A stretch of DNA of 64,000 bases, from assembly GCA_039621445.1 (NCBI GenBank), contig CP154956.1, forward strand, positions 1,192,489 through 1,256,488, given 5' to 3'. The position numbers were made by a program, and so were the translations under genes. This DNA is from Euglena gracilis. Lineage: Eukaryota; Euglenida; Euglenophyceae; Euglenales. The notes beneath the pieces are model-generated. The model did not search any database. It saw only the letters and a list, made by a program, of their open reading frames with translations, and was not told where the DNA came from. Positions 1-10,900 of this stretch are shown here, piece after piece. How positions within the stretch are numbered: position 1 is the first letter of the stretch; every line of letters starts with the position of its first letter.

Positions 1-1
1 G

Positions 2-820
2 CAAAAATCACCGGTTTCACCCGCTTCACCCACCACGGGATCGAAAACGCGATACCCGCGTTCTTCGGACCAAGCCACGGATAAAGTGTGCTTTTTGTGC
101 AACAAATCGGGACATATGTCTCGGGAATGTCCTAACCCTGAAGCGCGAAAGCGTATTCAGAGTCCGCGAGGCTCGACCTCATCACGAGGTTCGGGTTCCT
201 CCGCGTTTTCACGCCAATCGGGCAATTCACGGTCATCGGGTCCCCGTTCCGGTGGTATTAGCCCCCGGATCCCGTTCCGCGATGAGCGGAAACACGGTAC
301 CCCTCGGGGTAGGTCACCCGGTGCCCCGGCCAAGAAGCGTGATTCTCATCGCGAGACATCGCGATCGCGTTCGCGAAGCGGATCATCTTCTTCGCGATCG
401 TCATCGGGAAAACCCCGATACACCGGTCATGGTCGACGGGATATCCGGTCACCACGACGGTTTGACGGGAAATCGGGAAACCGATCCCCCCGTTACCAAG
501 AATCGCGACACAAATCTCGGTGTTCGCTTTGTGGATCGAGTGATCACCACTCATCCAAATGTCCGCGTTCTCGTTCTCCCCGCCCTGGCCAACGTCATCG
601 CGGTATGAATCGCGGTGACAAGGGTCACTCCTCCAACCGCCATAAAGTCGGTTTCAAGATACCTTGTTTGGAGGATGACACCCCGGCTTCGGGCAGGAAG
701 GGGGATGAGACCACGGATACCGATTTCGACGAGGCCCGCATGGCGGTGCGCACGTTGAAATCCGTTTATACCTCTAAAAGGCCCATAGCCGGCTATTCGG
801 CCGGTTCGGACCTGGAGTAG
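2..820 (+). CDS. gag: Gag C-terminal part (nucleocapsid), Ty3/gypsy-type element copy 1; 5' end outside window
   Basis: The frame is open from the first bases of the window to TAG at 818-820, so the capsid region lies to the left; its counterpart is seen in copy 2. Two zinc knuckles of the form C-x2-C-x4-H-x4-C are visible at 89-130 (CFLC...H...C) and 521-562 (CSLC...H...C). Between them is a basic Arg/Ser-rich stretch. Knuckles of this type bind the element's RNA during packaging (family knowledge). The C-terminal 80 residues are acidic. There is no ATG near the knuckles, in keeping with a 5'-truncated view rather than a start here. The stop is followed in the same frame by pol. Confidence 0.85.
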   Translation, partial: QKSPVSPASPTTGSKTRYPRSSDQATDKVCFLCNKSGHMSRECPNPEARKRIQSPRGSTSSRGSGSSAFSRQSGNSRSSGPRSGGISPRIPFRDERKHGTPRGRSPGAPAKKRDSHRETSRSRSRSGSSSSRSSSGKPRYTGHGRRDIRSPRRFDGKSGNRSPRYQESRHKSRCSLCGSSDHHSSKCPRSRSPRPGQRHRGMNRGDKGHSSNRHKVGFKIPCLEDDTPASGRKGDETTDTDFDEARMAVRTLKSVYTSKRPIAGYSAGSDLE

Positions 821-3800
821 GGGAGCCCGAGGTCCGAGGGCACGGACCTCTGGGCTGATGAACAGATGGAGGTAGGACCTGATCAACCCTGCCCCCCCTG
901 CCCATCTGCCTTCCTGGTCGGTACCCGGAAAATTTTCGGGTCCCCCACCCCCCACTCCAACTTTCCGCTCGGAATGTTGTGCAAAGTAGGAAAGGGTTCA
1001 TGGGAAAGCTGGCAAGAAAATGTATTTTCGCCAGACCCTTCACTTTGCATACCCCCCATGGAACTTTTGGTCCAAGCGGAAATCAAAATCCAAAATTTTT
1101 GTGCAAAAGTCAAAATTCTCATTGACACTGGTTGTCGCATTGCACTACTTTTTCGGTTCGGGTTGATACCAACCCCCCTCTTGGTGCAAGCCAAGAAGCC
1201 GATCAAAATTACGACGGCTGACAACACCCCCATGTGCGGTGGTGACTTGGGATGCTTTTTGGACATAGTCCTACCCCTCATCCCCAAGCACCACTCACAC
1301 CCCCCCCAACCGCAAAATTTTCCGGATACCTGGGGATACGAATCCGGAATCCATGGTTCTGACGTAATTCTGGGATACCCCTTTTTACGTCAGCACCGGC
1401 TGGTAGTGGATTGCCACTCCCACGGTTTGCGCACATCACCACTCTCTTCATTGCCCCCCAAACCTTCATCACCCGTGGCGTCAACCGCGACAGCCACCAA
1501 TTTTTCCACACCGTTTTCGAAAACTTTTACCCCGTTACCAACCACACCAACCAACGTTTTCCACACCGGGTGTACCGAGAAAGTTCACCCCCTGCCCATT
1601 ACCATACAAACTTCCGTTCCCCATGAGGCAGGGCAAGCGAGTAGCGGTACCCCCCTCGTTCCACTGGGTTACAAGACGAAAGCCCAAAGGCCTGAAGTGA
1701 TCACGGTGTCGAGTAGTCGCCCAGCTGCACCAATACCCCGTTTTCCACCAGATGTATCGCTTTCAGATACATCTGTACACCCCCCAGCAGCTACAAAAGC
1801 GCATCCCAACTTTTACACACACCCCCACCAGACCAACATGCGCGACCAGGACCACTACTCCGACACTTCCTTCCAATGTGTGCACTGTAGGAGAATTTCC
1901 GCCCAGCCAGATTTCGATTGTGGATGTTTAGTCCAAACACCAACACTAATCCCGATTTCGCGCACCCATACACTTGGTTGCGGATCGCAATGCGCGACCG
2001 TACATCAAGTGCTCCAACAACGAGGTATTGCCTTGTTGTTTGGGACCGCGAAATCCGTGTCACACACCTCCCCCACCTCCATCTGGCATGATATGGACTG
2101 GGTATGTACCCATCCAACCCATCAACCCTTGGGAATGCCCCTTGGGAGTGTGGATGACACACCCTTGACCTATGTTTGCGGATCCTTGAATTGCGTTACC
2201 GCTCTTCAACCCGCGAATCAGGTCGACACATACGCGATGCGTGTATGGAATGCATTTAATTTTGGTCAATACCGTATTTTGGAGGAATGGTTCTCCAAAA
2301 TCGCGGGTTTGGCTGATTCCTTCGATTTGCCGTTGGAAATTGATGCGTTTTCATCAAAAGCGCATGCGCGCTTGTCGCGATATTGGTCGCGACATACCAA
2401 CGCATTTCTTAAATTCTGGGGTGATACGGTGCTGTGGATGCATCCTCCCCCAAAGCTTATCCCGGATGTGGTGGAGAAAATCCTCCGCGATGAAGCGCGA
2501 GGAGCTCTCCTCATACCGGTCAATCCGAATGCGGATTGGTTTCACCAACTATCCTATGTGTGTTTTCATTGGTGGGATTTACCCGCTGATGTACCACTAT
2601 TCGAGGATTTTTGTGGTATATTATTACCACCTGTCAAAGAAATCATTTTTCGCGTTTGTTTCTTCGACGCATTCGGAATATCCGATTTGCGTGTGCCAAG
2701 ATACCTTGGTAACAATGGGGATACCACACCCTCAACGCAGATTTCTGCGGTCATTGAGAGTGCGGACCAACACCCCAAGTCTGCTGACTATTGTTCGCGA
2801 ATTACTCGCGAATTCCATGGTGTACTGGATAATCCAGTTTACGCCTGCGACATCGACCCCGCGATTCGCGGTCCGTTCGGTGTTTGCAAAATCGAGCTCA
2901 AGGATGGCGCTAAACCTATGCACCGGAAATTCTTCCGTTGCTCGGGTGAACGCGAACAGGCTCTCAACGAGATGATTGAGAAGCTCATCCAGCGGAAGTG
3001 GATTATCCCTTCCAAGAGCGAGTGGACATCACAAGCTTTTGTGGTGCCCAAACCCGCTGACCAGTCTGGTCAGAAGAAGTGGAGACTGGTGCTGGATTAC
3101 CGGTACCTGAACTCCCAAACGAAGGATGACCCCTTCCCGTTACCGCTGATCGAGGATTTGATCACAAAACAATCGGATAACCGGTTGTGGTCAATCTTTG
3201 ATCTGGAAGACGGTTTCCATCAGATGCATTTGCATCCTGATTCACAACCGTACACGGCATTCGTGACATCCAAGGGTGTGTACCAATGGACGGTACTCCC
3301 CATGGGTGTTAAGAATGGCCCAGCCATGTTTCAACGCATGATCCAGTGGGTTTTGCGCGATTTACCGTTTGCTCTGGTGTACATCGATGATGTACTGGTG
3401 GGAACCGAACCGCCATCCGCGGAATCGGGCGAGGATATCCTCGACCCGCATTATCGCGATGTGCGGGCGGTATTAACCGCGTTCCAAAAGCATGTGCTTT
3501 TTGCGAAGGGTTCCAAAATGCACCTGTTCCGCAAAATTATTAAGTTTTGCGGGCACATCCTGAGCAACGGGCAGCGTAAAGCCGCACCCAGCAAGATGGA
3601 GGCCATTAAGAAATGGACTCCTGAGGTCATTAAGACCTTAACGCATTTAAAGGGATTTTTGGGATTAGCCCAGTACTACGCGATTTACATGAAAGATTTC
3701 GCGAAAATCGCGGTACCCCTAACCCGACAACTCAAAAATCGGACACCCGATAACGCAAAAGTCATTTGGGATGACCAAATGCGCGAGGCCTTGAATAAAA

Positions 3801-5947
3801 TCAAGGACTTGCTCCTCTCGAACGTGGTTCTCGATATCGCGGATCCATACAAACCGTATGTCCTGGAGGTCGACAGCAGCGATTACGCTGTTGGCGGGGT
3901 TCTTAGCCAGCATAATGCGGCGAATGAACTCCGACCTGTGGCTTTCTTCAGCAGGAAGCTACAGGGCGACAACGGGAAAGGACAGGTTAAATGGAGCATT
4001 CGCGAAAAGGAGACATATGCCATTGTGCTAATTCTCCAGAAGTTCCGCAGCTGGATAGCCAGCAGCCTGGTCCAGATACTGGTGTTGACGGATCATGAGA
4101 GCCTTCAACACTGGTATACCGAGGACCTGAACAAGGCCATGTCATCAGTGGGCAGAAGATGCCGGTGGCATGAGTTCTTGAGCCAGTTTAACCTGGTGGT
4201 AGTTTATACCCCATGTCATACGCAAAAAGTTGCGAATCCTCTCAGCCGAGCCCCCTGGTATTATCCTGGGAACCCGGATGAAGGTGATGCGACTTTTCAT
4301 GGCAGCCGTGAGGCTGACCAGTTCGCACGTCGATCCGACGCTGCGGACAACATGCTCGATTCACTACCCGTTTCCCGGGTGTATCGCAGCATTGCCATTT
4401 CACCATTGCGTGGAAGGCGCCGGCGTGGACGCACTGCCGGACCCCGTCGCATTACGCGTACGGAAACTCCTACCCCCCTATTTTTCCGCGAATGGGATTA
4501 TTCGCGCGACCCGGTATATAGTACCATTGTGAATAGACTTCGTAATGGTGAATCCATAGAGAATTACTCTCTATCACCATTGCGGCTTATTTTCCGGAAT
4601 GATTCTGGTTATAAATATTGTATACTCCAAGACCTGGTTGATGATGTGATTTTGAGCTATCACAACCATGGTCACCCTGGGGCCCCCAAACTTCTTTCAC
4701 TAGTGGGTCGCAGATATTGCACAACCCTGAGTGAAAAAGATTTATATTCGCGCTGTTTGCGAATTTCGCAACGGTGCCAAATTTGTCAGGCTGTGAAACC
4801 GCGCAGAGGTACCCCCCCTGGTACGATGGACTTTTTCCCCGTACCACCTGACATTTTTACGTCCCTCTGCATGGATTTTCTCGAACTTGAACCTTGCAAA
4901 GGATCAGATGACAAAATTTACGATTACGTTTTTGTTGTCGTCTGTCGGCTGAGTGGGTACATAGTAGCCATTCCATGCCGGAAAGCAGGGTTGACAGCCC
5001 AAATTTTGGCATCCATATTCCTGGAAAAATGTATCTGCTTAATGGGTTTACCGAACGAAATCGTGAGTGATCAAGATCACTTGATCTCTTCGCGGTTTTT
5101 CACAACTTTGTGCGGTTTACTCGGCATTGAGCAACATTTTTCCATTATATACCGCCCGAAAGGCAATGGTAGGGCCGAGGCAGCCGTGAAATCCGTTGTC
5201 AATATGCTTCGCCTTTCACTGGCTGACTCGGGTAAGAATTGGTTATCCGTTCTTCATTGGTGTTTATTTTACATCAATACCTTGCCAGGGTTGGTATTAC
5301 CACACTCACCGTACAAAATTGTTTTCGGACGAGACCCTCCGGCCATAGGGGATATCCCCTCGGAGAGACCCGCCCGAAGTAGCGTCAGCTGTGAAACGTG
5401 GTTTGCAGAAGTGGAATCACTCCGCTCTGCAGTCCAATCACGTATCACAGAAATTCATTCCAACAAACGGAAATCGTTTTTACAAAACTTCAACACACCT
5501 GTGTATAGTCCAGGTGACCGCGTGTGGGTACGGAATAACCGCACCCGCATGCAATCTTCCAAGCTAGATCCTCTTTGGCTCGGCCCATGCGAAATTTTGG
5601 AGAGGTTAGGTAGTAGCGGGCGATATAAAGTTGCCTTGCCCAACGGGATTGAGGACGTCCACATGGACGACTTCAAACCGTACCTTAGCCCCCCAGACGG
5701 AAAAGCAATCCCCTGCCTATATTTCAAGCCCCGTTCCAGATTACCTGAAACGGACGACTTTGTGGTCGATAAGATAATAGACCACAAGGTCGACAGGGGT
5801 GTGCACTACTGGAAAGTTCGCTGGAAAGGGTATGGGCCAGAGGAGGACACTTGGGAGCCAGCATCCAGTTTTGTTGGATATGTCCAACAGGATTGGAAGC
5901 TGTGGAACAAGCGCAATAACATAGACATAAACATAAACACTTTCTGA
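821..5947 (+). CDS. pol: Pol polyprotein of a chromodomain Ty3/gypsy retrotransposon (protease, RT, RNase H, integrase, chromodomain)
   Basis: Open in the gag frame from 821; first ATG at 866 (residue numbering below from it, 1693 aa). Retropepsin IDTG at D87 and ILG near 166-170. A spacer of about 450 residues contains a Cys/His-rich patch and, at about 490-590, a segment resembling the domain that follows RNase H in DIRS-type elements. RT motif A D779 and YIDD 839-842; RNase H D1003 ([10 protein letters not shown]), E in REKET, D in LTDHES, but the usual ADALSR motif reads ANPLSR with N1124. Integrase has an HHCC-like finger and D1337, D1402, E1438 (exact D-35-E spacing). A chromodomain (VDKIIDHK...WKVRWKGYG...TWEP) ends the protein at about 1632-1675. 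No internal stops, so possibly active. The ATG at 866 is absent from copies 2 and 3, which argues for production as a Gag-Pol readthrough fusion. Confidence 0.93.
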   Translation, partial: GSPRSEGTDLWADEQMEVGPDQPCPPCPSAFLVGTRKIFGSPTPHSNFPLGMLCKVGKGSWESWQENVFSPDPSLCIPPMELLVQAEIKIQNFCAKVKILIDTGCRIALLFRFGLIPTPLLVQAKKPIKITTADNTPMCGGDLGCFLDIVLPLIPKHHSHPPQPQNFPDTWGYESGIHGSDVILGYPFLRQHRLVVDCHSHGLRTSPLSSLPPKPSSPVASTATATNFSTPFSKTFTPLPTTPTNVFHTGCTEKVHPLPITIQTSVPHEAGQASSGTPLVPLGYKTKAQRPEVITVSSSRPAAPIPRFPPDVSLSDTSVHPPAATKAHPNFYTHPHQTNMRDQDHYSDTSFQCVHCRRISAQPDFDCGCLVQTPTLIPISRTHTLGCGSQCATVHQVLQQRGIALLFGTAKSVSHTSPTSIWHDMDWVCTHPTHQPLGMPLGSVDDTPLTYVCGSLNCVTALQPANQVDTYAMRVWNAFNFGQYRILEEWFSKIAGLADSFDLPLEIDAFSSKAHARLSRYWSRHTNAFLKFWGDTVLWMHPPPKLIPDVVEKILRDEARGALLIPVNPNADWFHQLSYVCFHWWDLPADVPLFEDFCGILLPPVKEIIFRVCFFDAFGISDLRVPRYLGNNGDTTPSTQISAVIESADQHPKSADYCSRITREFHGVLDNPVYACDIDPAIRGPFGVCKIELKDGAKPMHRKFFRCSGEREQALNEMIEKLIQRKWIIPSKSEWTSQAFVVPKPADQSGQKKWRLVLDYRYLNSQTKDDPFPLPLIEDLITKQSDNRLWSIFDLEDGFHQMHLHPDSQPYTAFVTSKGVYQWTVLPMGVKNGPAMFQRMIQWVLRDLPFALVYIDDVLVGTEPPSAESGEDILDPHYRDVRAVLTAFQKHVLFAKGSKMHLFRKIIKFCGHILSNGQRKAAPSKMEAIKKWTPEVIKTLTHLKGFLGLAQYYAIYMKDFAKIAVPLTRQLKNRTPDNAKVIWDDQMREALNKIKDLLLSNVVLDIADPYKPYVLEVDSSDYAVGGVLSQHNAANELRPVAFFSRKLQGDNGKGQVKWSIREKETYAIVLILQKFRSWIASSLVQILVLTDHESLQHWYTEDLNKAMSSVGRRCRWHEFLSQFNLVVVYTPCHTQKVANPLSRAPWYYPGNPDEGDATFHGSREADQFARRSDAADNMLDSLPVSRVYRSIAISPLRGRRRRGRTAGPRRITRTETPTPLFFREWDYSRDPVYSTIVNRLRNGESIENYSLSPLRLIFRNDSGYKYCILQDLVDDVILSYHNHGHPGAPKLLSLVGRRYCTTLSEKDLYSRCLRISQRCQICQAVKPRRGTPPGTMDFFPVPPDIFTSLCMDFLELEPCKGSDDKIYDYVFVVVCRLSGYIVAIPCRKAGLTAQILASIFLEKCICLMGLPNEIVSDQDHLISSRFFTTLCGLLGIEQHFSIIYRPKGNGRAEAAVKSVVNMLRLSLADSGKNWLSVLHWCLFYINTLPGLVLPHSPYKIVFGRDPPAIGDIPSERPARSSVSCETWFAEVESLRSAVQSRITEIHSNKRKSFLQNFNTPVYSPGDRVWVRNNRTRMQSSKLDPLWLGPCEILERLGSSGRYKVALPNGIEDVHMDDFKPYLSPPDGKAIPCLYFKPRSRLPETDDFVVDKIIDHKVDRGVHYWKVRWKGYGPEEDTWEPASSFVGYVQQDWKLWNKRNNIDININTF
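824..856 (+). promoter_or_regulatory. Stem-loop directly after the gag TAG, candidate readthrough signal
   Basis: Three bases after TAG (818-820) plus GGG, the sequence AGCCC-GAGGTCCG-AGGGCA-CGGACCTC-T-GGGCT can form an 8-bp inner stem (829-836 with 843-850), a 6-nt loop and a 5-bp outer stem (824-828 with 852-856) with one bulged T. The same 33-nt structure is present in the diverged minus-strand copy at 21650-21682, where a C-to-T change leaves a G-U pair. Hairpins or pseudoknots just 3' of UAG stimulate Gag-Pol readthrough in gammaretroviruses (established); the role here is inferred. Confidence 0.6.
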
Positions 5948-6139
5948 AACGATTTCGTTTTGGAGAATGTGTGTGTTATATGTGAATGTTTCGCGTTTAT
6001 ACCCCCCCCTGAACTTCATCTCCTGTCTTTCTCACAGAGTTTTTGATTAAGATAGAAGTTTCCTTTTTTCAGTGCCACAGCACTCAAAGCGACTAACAAC
6101 AAGGTTACCCTTAGTTGTCGTCGTCGTTCGGGTAGCATC
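5948..6139 (+). other. Spacer between pol and ORF3 with splice-acceptor-like tract
   Basis: After the pol TGA there is a short A/T-rich stretch and then a pyrimidine tract ending in CACAG (about 6022-6039: cctgtctttctcacag). A similar tract, tttccccacag, follows pol in the minus-strand copy. If ORF3 is expressed from the same transcript, this is where a spliced subgenomic RNA could join. Inference only. Confidence 0.3.
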
Positions 6140-7974
6140 ATGCTGCCTGGGCGCGGACCTGGACCAGGTCCACCATGGCCGCAGCCTTCTGGCGCGCCAT
6201 ACCCCCAGTACCCTCAGTATGCTGAGGCCCCGATTCCGGGTGCCCCACATGCTGAGAGGGTTTCAGCCCCGGTATTCGCCGCGGCTACCAGCAGCCGGTC
6301 CGCATATGCGGTACCAGATCCATCTGCCGTCCAGCAGCCGGCACCTCAGCCACCAGTGCAGCGCAGATCGCGCCTGCCCCCGTATGCGGGAGAGATGATC
6401 TTCCGCACTACGGAGACGTTGGAGCGGGCGATGCGTATGTGCGCACACCCCCCAACGGAGCCCTTTATGCAAGCCCTTTGGGATGCATACTGTGCTCAGT
6501 TGTTGGTGGTAGCCAACACCCCTGTGGCTCAGTGGTGTCCTTCTGCTAAGCACTGATGAAAGGGAGAAGGTATTTCTCGTCGGCATCCGATTCCGGATTC
6601 GAAGCCGGGCGAGACGATGATGGACCTGGGCGTGTATGTGCCGCCCATGCTGCAAACGCAGACGCCGGTGGGATCCCACACCGTGCATATGCGTGAGCAC
6701 ACGCCCCCACCGGTAGGTGAGGCTGTGCATGTCCCACCTGGGATGACGAGAATTTTTGCTCGCCCGCCCTCGCCGCAGCGAATGCCGCCGCGCGAGCCGC
6801 CAGCGGAGCAATTTGTCTCGCGGTACGCGACGCACGCGGATTACCCGCGCGGCGCACGCGTGCTCCCAGCCGGACAGTCGGACGTGCCCTCTGAGGCATA
6901 CGTCCAACACATGTTCACGCACTGGATGCCACAGGCATCACCGGTCGTCCCTGTCCCGGGCGTTGAGCCACGGCGGCAGGTGGAGCCCATAGTGGTGGAG
7001 GATGAACCTCCCCGCCATGCGGCAACTCGACCGCCCAGTGCACCCCCTGTACTGGGGATGTCCCCCGTCGGCAGGAGGCTCCCTACTACCACATGGCACC
7101 TCCGGGAACCGAGCAGGATGAGCTTGCTCGGCATTTCCTGCAGGAGCCAGTATTCACGTCTGAAGAGCACCGGGCGAGGTATTACTCCTCGCTGGCCGCC
7201 CTTCAGGGCCGTGGATACACCACCTACCATCCGTACCAACCGCAGCTGCGGGTGGCGACCCCGGTATTACCCGGTGAGCCCCCGGCAGGAGCGGCAGGAT
7301 TACCTGCCACCCTGAAGCGCGATAGGGTTACGGAGAACCTTACCCCACAGCCCAGGCGACCCAGCCCACGGGACGCGGAAGGCGGTGCGGCAATGCAGGT
7401 GGAAGCCAGCCAGGATACCCCGGCTGGGCAACCACCGGCAGTGGCACAGGCAGCGATGAGCCGTCCTGTTGCCGCAATGCCACCGCCGATCCCTCCGGTA
7501 TGGAAGGAGCCGCGACCCCCTACGCCGAAACCAAGCCCACGCCAGGCTCCTAGCCAGCGCCCAGCCACGCCGTCACCGCGACGTGCAGCGGAACGGCAAG
7601 GTCCCTCCCCAGAGATGGAATGGGAAGGTACCGAACCGACTCCTGCCGCACCGAGCGCCCGACCCTCTGGTATTCGCCAGACAGGGAAGGACAAAGGTAA
7701 GGCTGAGGGCAAAGGCAAGGGAGGAAGGCAAAGGCGTGGCCGGCAAAGGTAAGGGTGAGGGCAAGGGTAAGGGTACAGCCCGTGAGGAGGAGGAAGAACC
7801 AGCAGAAGTCCTCTCGGACTTTGAGCAAATGCTCAGGTTCAAGGAGGAGCTGGAGGACGAAGGCTGGCGAATGCAGCATGATTACCATGTTGCAGGAAAC
7901 CGCCCCGTCACCCCTCCGGAGGCAGTCATCGAGGTGGTATTACACACCACACCGAGAACAGAGTCAGACAATTC
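6140..7974 (+). CDS. Proline-rich N-terminal region of ORF3, in several frames
   Basis: Coding-like sequence runs through 6140-6556 (ATG at 6140), 6617-7100 (same frame after two TGA/TGA codons), 7093-7740 (frame +1) and 7740-7974 (back again). It is Pro/Ala/Arg rich, then has a Gly-Lys repeat (GKGEGKGKG type, 7690-7780) and an acidic stretch EEEEEPAEVLSDFEQ. The frame changes may be introns, programmed shifts or decay; no clear splice sites were found. Position directly 3' of pol suggests membership of the retrotransposon, but a captured or neighbouring host gene is possible. No known family recognised. Confidence 0.45.
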
Positions 7975-10900
7975 CATTACGGAATTGACCTGTACGCCTT
8001 CGAAGGTGAAGGTGGCAGACCCTTGCTGGATATCCAGCCGGGTTTCTGGGAACTCTGGTTTTGGCTGGGATACCCCTGCCAGAACTGGGGTCTCTTCAGC
8101 GACTCCACTGGCCGCAGTTACCTGCACCAGTTAGGATTTCGGGACCAGCATGTGTTGGCCCGAAGGCTGAAGGCAATCTTCGACTGTATTCACACAGTCG
8201 GGCCCCTCGGTGTGCAGTGGAAATACTACCCACTGAACCCCGACATCGAACGCCTGATCGAGGTGTTGTGGTGCAACAACCTCCAGGTGTGGCTGGTGAG
8301 CCATTACGGCTCCACCTTCCGCGTTAAGCGCGTTTCCCTGGCTTACCCACAGAGGTATGACCTCTGTTGTAAGTATTGCCGGCAGGAGTTTCCTGTCGAC
8401 TTCTGGGGATTCGGCGTACGCGGAAGTCCTCCACCGCCTCGGGATAACCCGGGCCTGGAGATGGGACGCCGCATGCTTATGCATGTGTGCCGCGACGCCC
8501 CGGATGTCCAGGGCAAAAGTCGCCGCGTCCATAAGCAGCGTATTTTTATGCTGCAACAATTCTGGTGGCGAGCCTGGACCACCTACGTCATGGAGGTGTA
8601 TATACATCTCCGTGACCCCCAGGACGATAGGCCTGGTATGGAAAGCTTGCCACCAGACTACGGCGACCCCGTTGAGGGACCTCGTCGTCGTCGGGTTATC
8701 GCCGATCTGCGCCCCAACTGGCACCTGGCCGGGATAGACCTGGAGGAACATTTGAGGCGACAGTTTGGCGGTACCCTCGACAGGGAGGTTTTCCTCCCGT
8801 TGATGGCAAACCCGAGGGCCATCCTCGAAACAGGTATGCCGATTCTGGCATGCGTCCAGGAGTTCGAGGACGGGTTTTTCGAGGTCTGGGAAGACACGCG
8901 TTACCGCGGCTTCCTGGGCCCGAACAGGCCTGCAAACGCTTGGGTGCAGCCATCATGGCCGCCACCCTGGCCCAACAGTGCCAACAGCAGCACGCTGGCC
9001 TTTTACAGGCTGGCGGATGCCCAGGGATGCCGATGGCACCCCGACGATCCTCGTTCGCCCGAGGATCTGCGCGCCTTCATCGCCCCAGAGGATGAACCTC
9101 TGGCGCGAAGGAGACGGGAGGCGTCAGTCGCTTCCACCACCGCGATTCCGCGGCGGGAGGAACGCGACCGCAGCCCCTCCGTCACCATTCTGGAGGCAGC
9201 GCCGCCGTCTCCGACAGGAACGGCTGTATCCTTCGTCTCTGCCCCACGGGCGGCAGGGGAACGATCAGTTTCCCCGGCCCCCGCGGCGGCGGCTCCCGTC
9301 TGTCCACCGGTAGGTGGAGACGAGGAACTCCCTCAGGAGGAAGGCGAGAACGTGGAGGATATCCTCTACGCTGCTCTGCCAGCTCCGGCACAGCCTAGGC
9401 CAGACGAAGCACCCGCAGGGGATATACCTGTGGCTGCTACGCCTGTTCCAACGGCTGAGCCTCCAGCCGAGGTGACTGGTATGGTCGTCGAGGATATCCT
9501 CGAAGAACCTGCCAGTCCCACAGCACGCACCTCGTTAGGAGGCCGTGTGCTCGGCGCCGTAGTCACCGGCATTACTGCCGTGGCTGCTGCACTCACGCCA
9601 CGAGGTGGAGGCGTAGCATCAAGCTCCGCCGCTGAGGTCGTGGAGACACCAGATGTCGGTGTCCCCACACCCCCATCTCCGGCAGCAGTGCAACCACCAT
9701 CAGGGGATGAACCCCAGCCGACAGAGCCATCTGTCGCACCGGCTACACTGGAGGATCAACCTCCCGTAGCACTTGTGCCAGCGGTTGTGGAGGATCAACC
9801 TCCTAGACCGGATGTCGAAATGGAAGTGGAGGAGATACCTCCACGACCACCGACACCGGGCAGGGTCCCTGCCGTCCCGAGGACAATGGCAGAGTTTCTG
9901 GGAGTGCCAGCGCCTGTGGAAGCACCGATTCCGGTGACGACCACAGTGCCACGCCTCGTCGGACAGGATGAACCTGCTCGGCGACGGCCGGCTGAACAAC
10001 CCCAGGAACGAGTGCCGACCCCTCGGAGCGTCATGCGCGACCCAGCGGTCAGTATGCCCGCTTCGCCCAGACGGCAAACGTCTACTCCGGCACCATCGGC
10101 TCCTGATACCAGGAGTAAGCCGCAGGCGTCGTCTCCTGATTCCGGGAGTGCGAAGCCGAAAGGAGGCAAACCGGGTGCTGCAACCTGTAAGCCCCCTTCC
10201 AAAGATGGTGATGGGAAACCACCACCGAAAGGTGGCGCTGGAGGTCAGACTGGCGGACAGGCGAAAGGCCCTACGACAATGCACGACTATTCGGCCGTTG
10301 CATCGTCCGGGTACGGCCAGAGCAAACCGAAAGGTAAGGCTCGTGGTCGACAGGCCCAGTCTTCCGCCGGATCGACGGATGAGGAGCAGGATGAACCTGC
10401 TTCACCTCCTGTGTCTGCGGATGCCCAGCTGTGGACCCAGGATATCCTGACCAGACTAGGCACCGTGGAACAGAGGACGAAGAAACTGGCCGCTATTAGG
10501 CACCAGACAGGGTTACTGAATCGATGGATTCAGCCCCTCTTCGTCCGAGGAGAACCTTTCCACTATGCCCCGGAACATACCTGGACATACTGGAACAGGC
10601 GCTCACCCAGAGTACTGGCACAGTACTTTGGCGAGGACTGTGTGTTGGATTTCCAGCACGGCACGTCCTTTGCCTGGACATGCACCGTGTGCCACCATGT
10701 GCGGCACAACCAGCCACTTGTGCATGTGTGCAAGCGGCAGGTGCAATCCACGACGTTCCATCACAGGGCATTTGTGCCGAACTGTGTGGCGCTCGTATGT
10801 GGCGCGTGCCTGAACGCCTGGAAGCACAGCTTGAACTACTCCTACAGTGAGAATGCTCACGACAGGGATATCCCTGCCTTGTGCATCAAACGTATGGGTG

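Noticed and set aside
866-868. ATG at 866 as the start of an independent pol protein
   Set aside because: The frame is open from the gag stop and the ATG is not conserved in copies 2 and 3.
6546-7239. Minus-strand frames opposite ORF3
   Set aside because: Shadows of the GC-rich plus-strand coding sequence.
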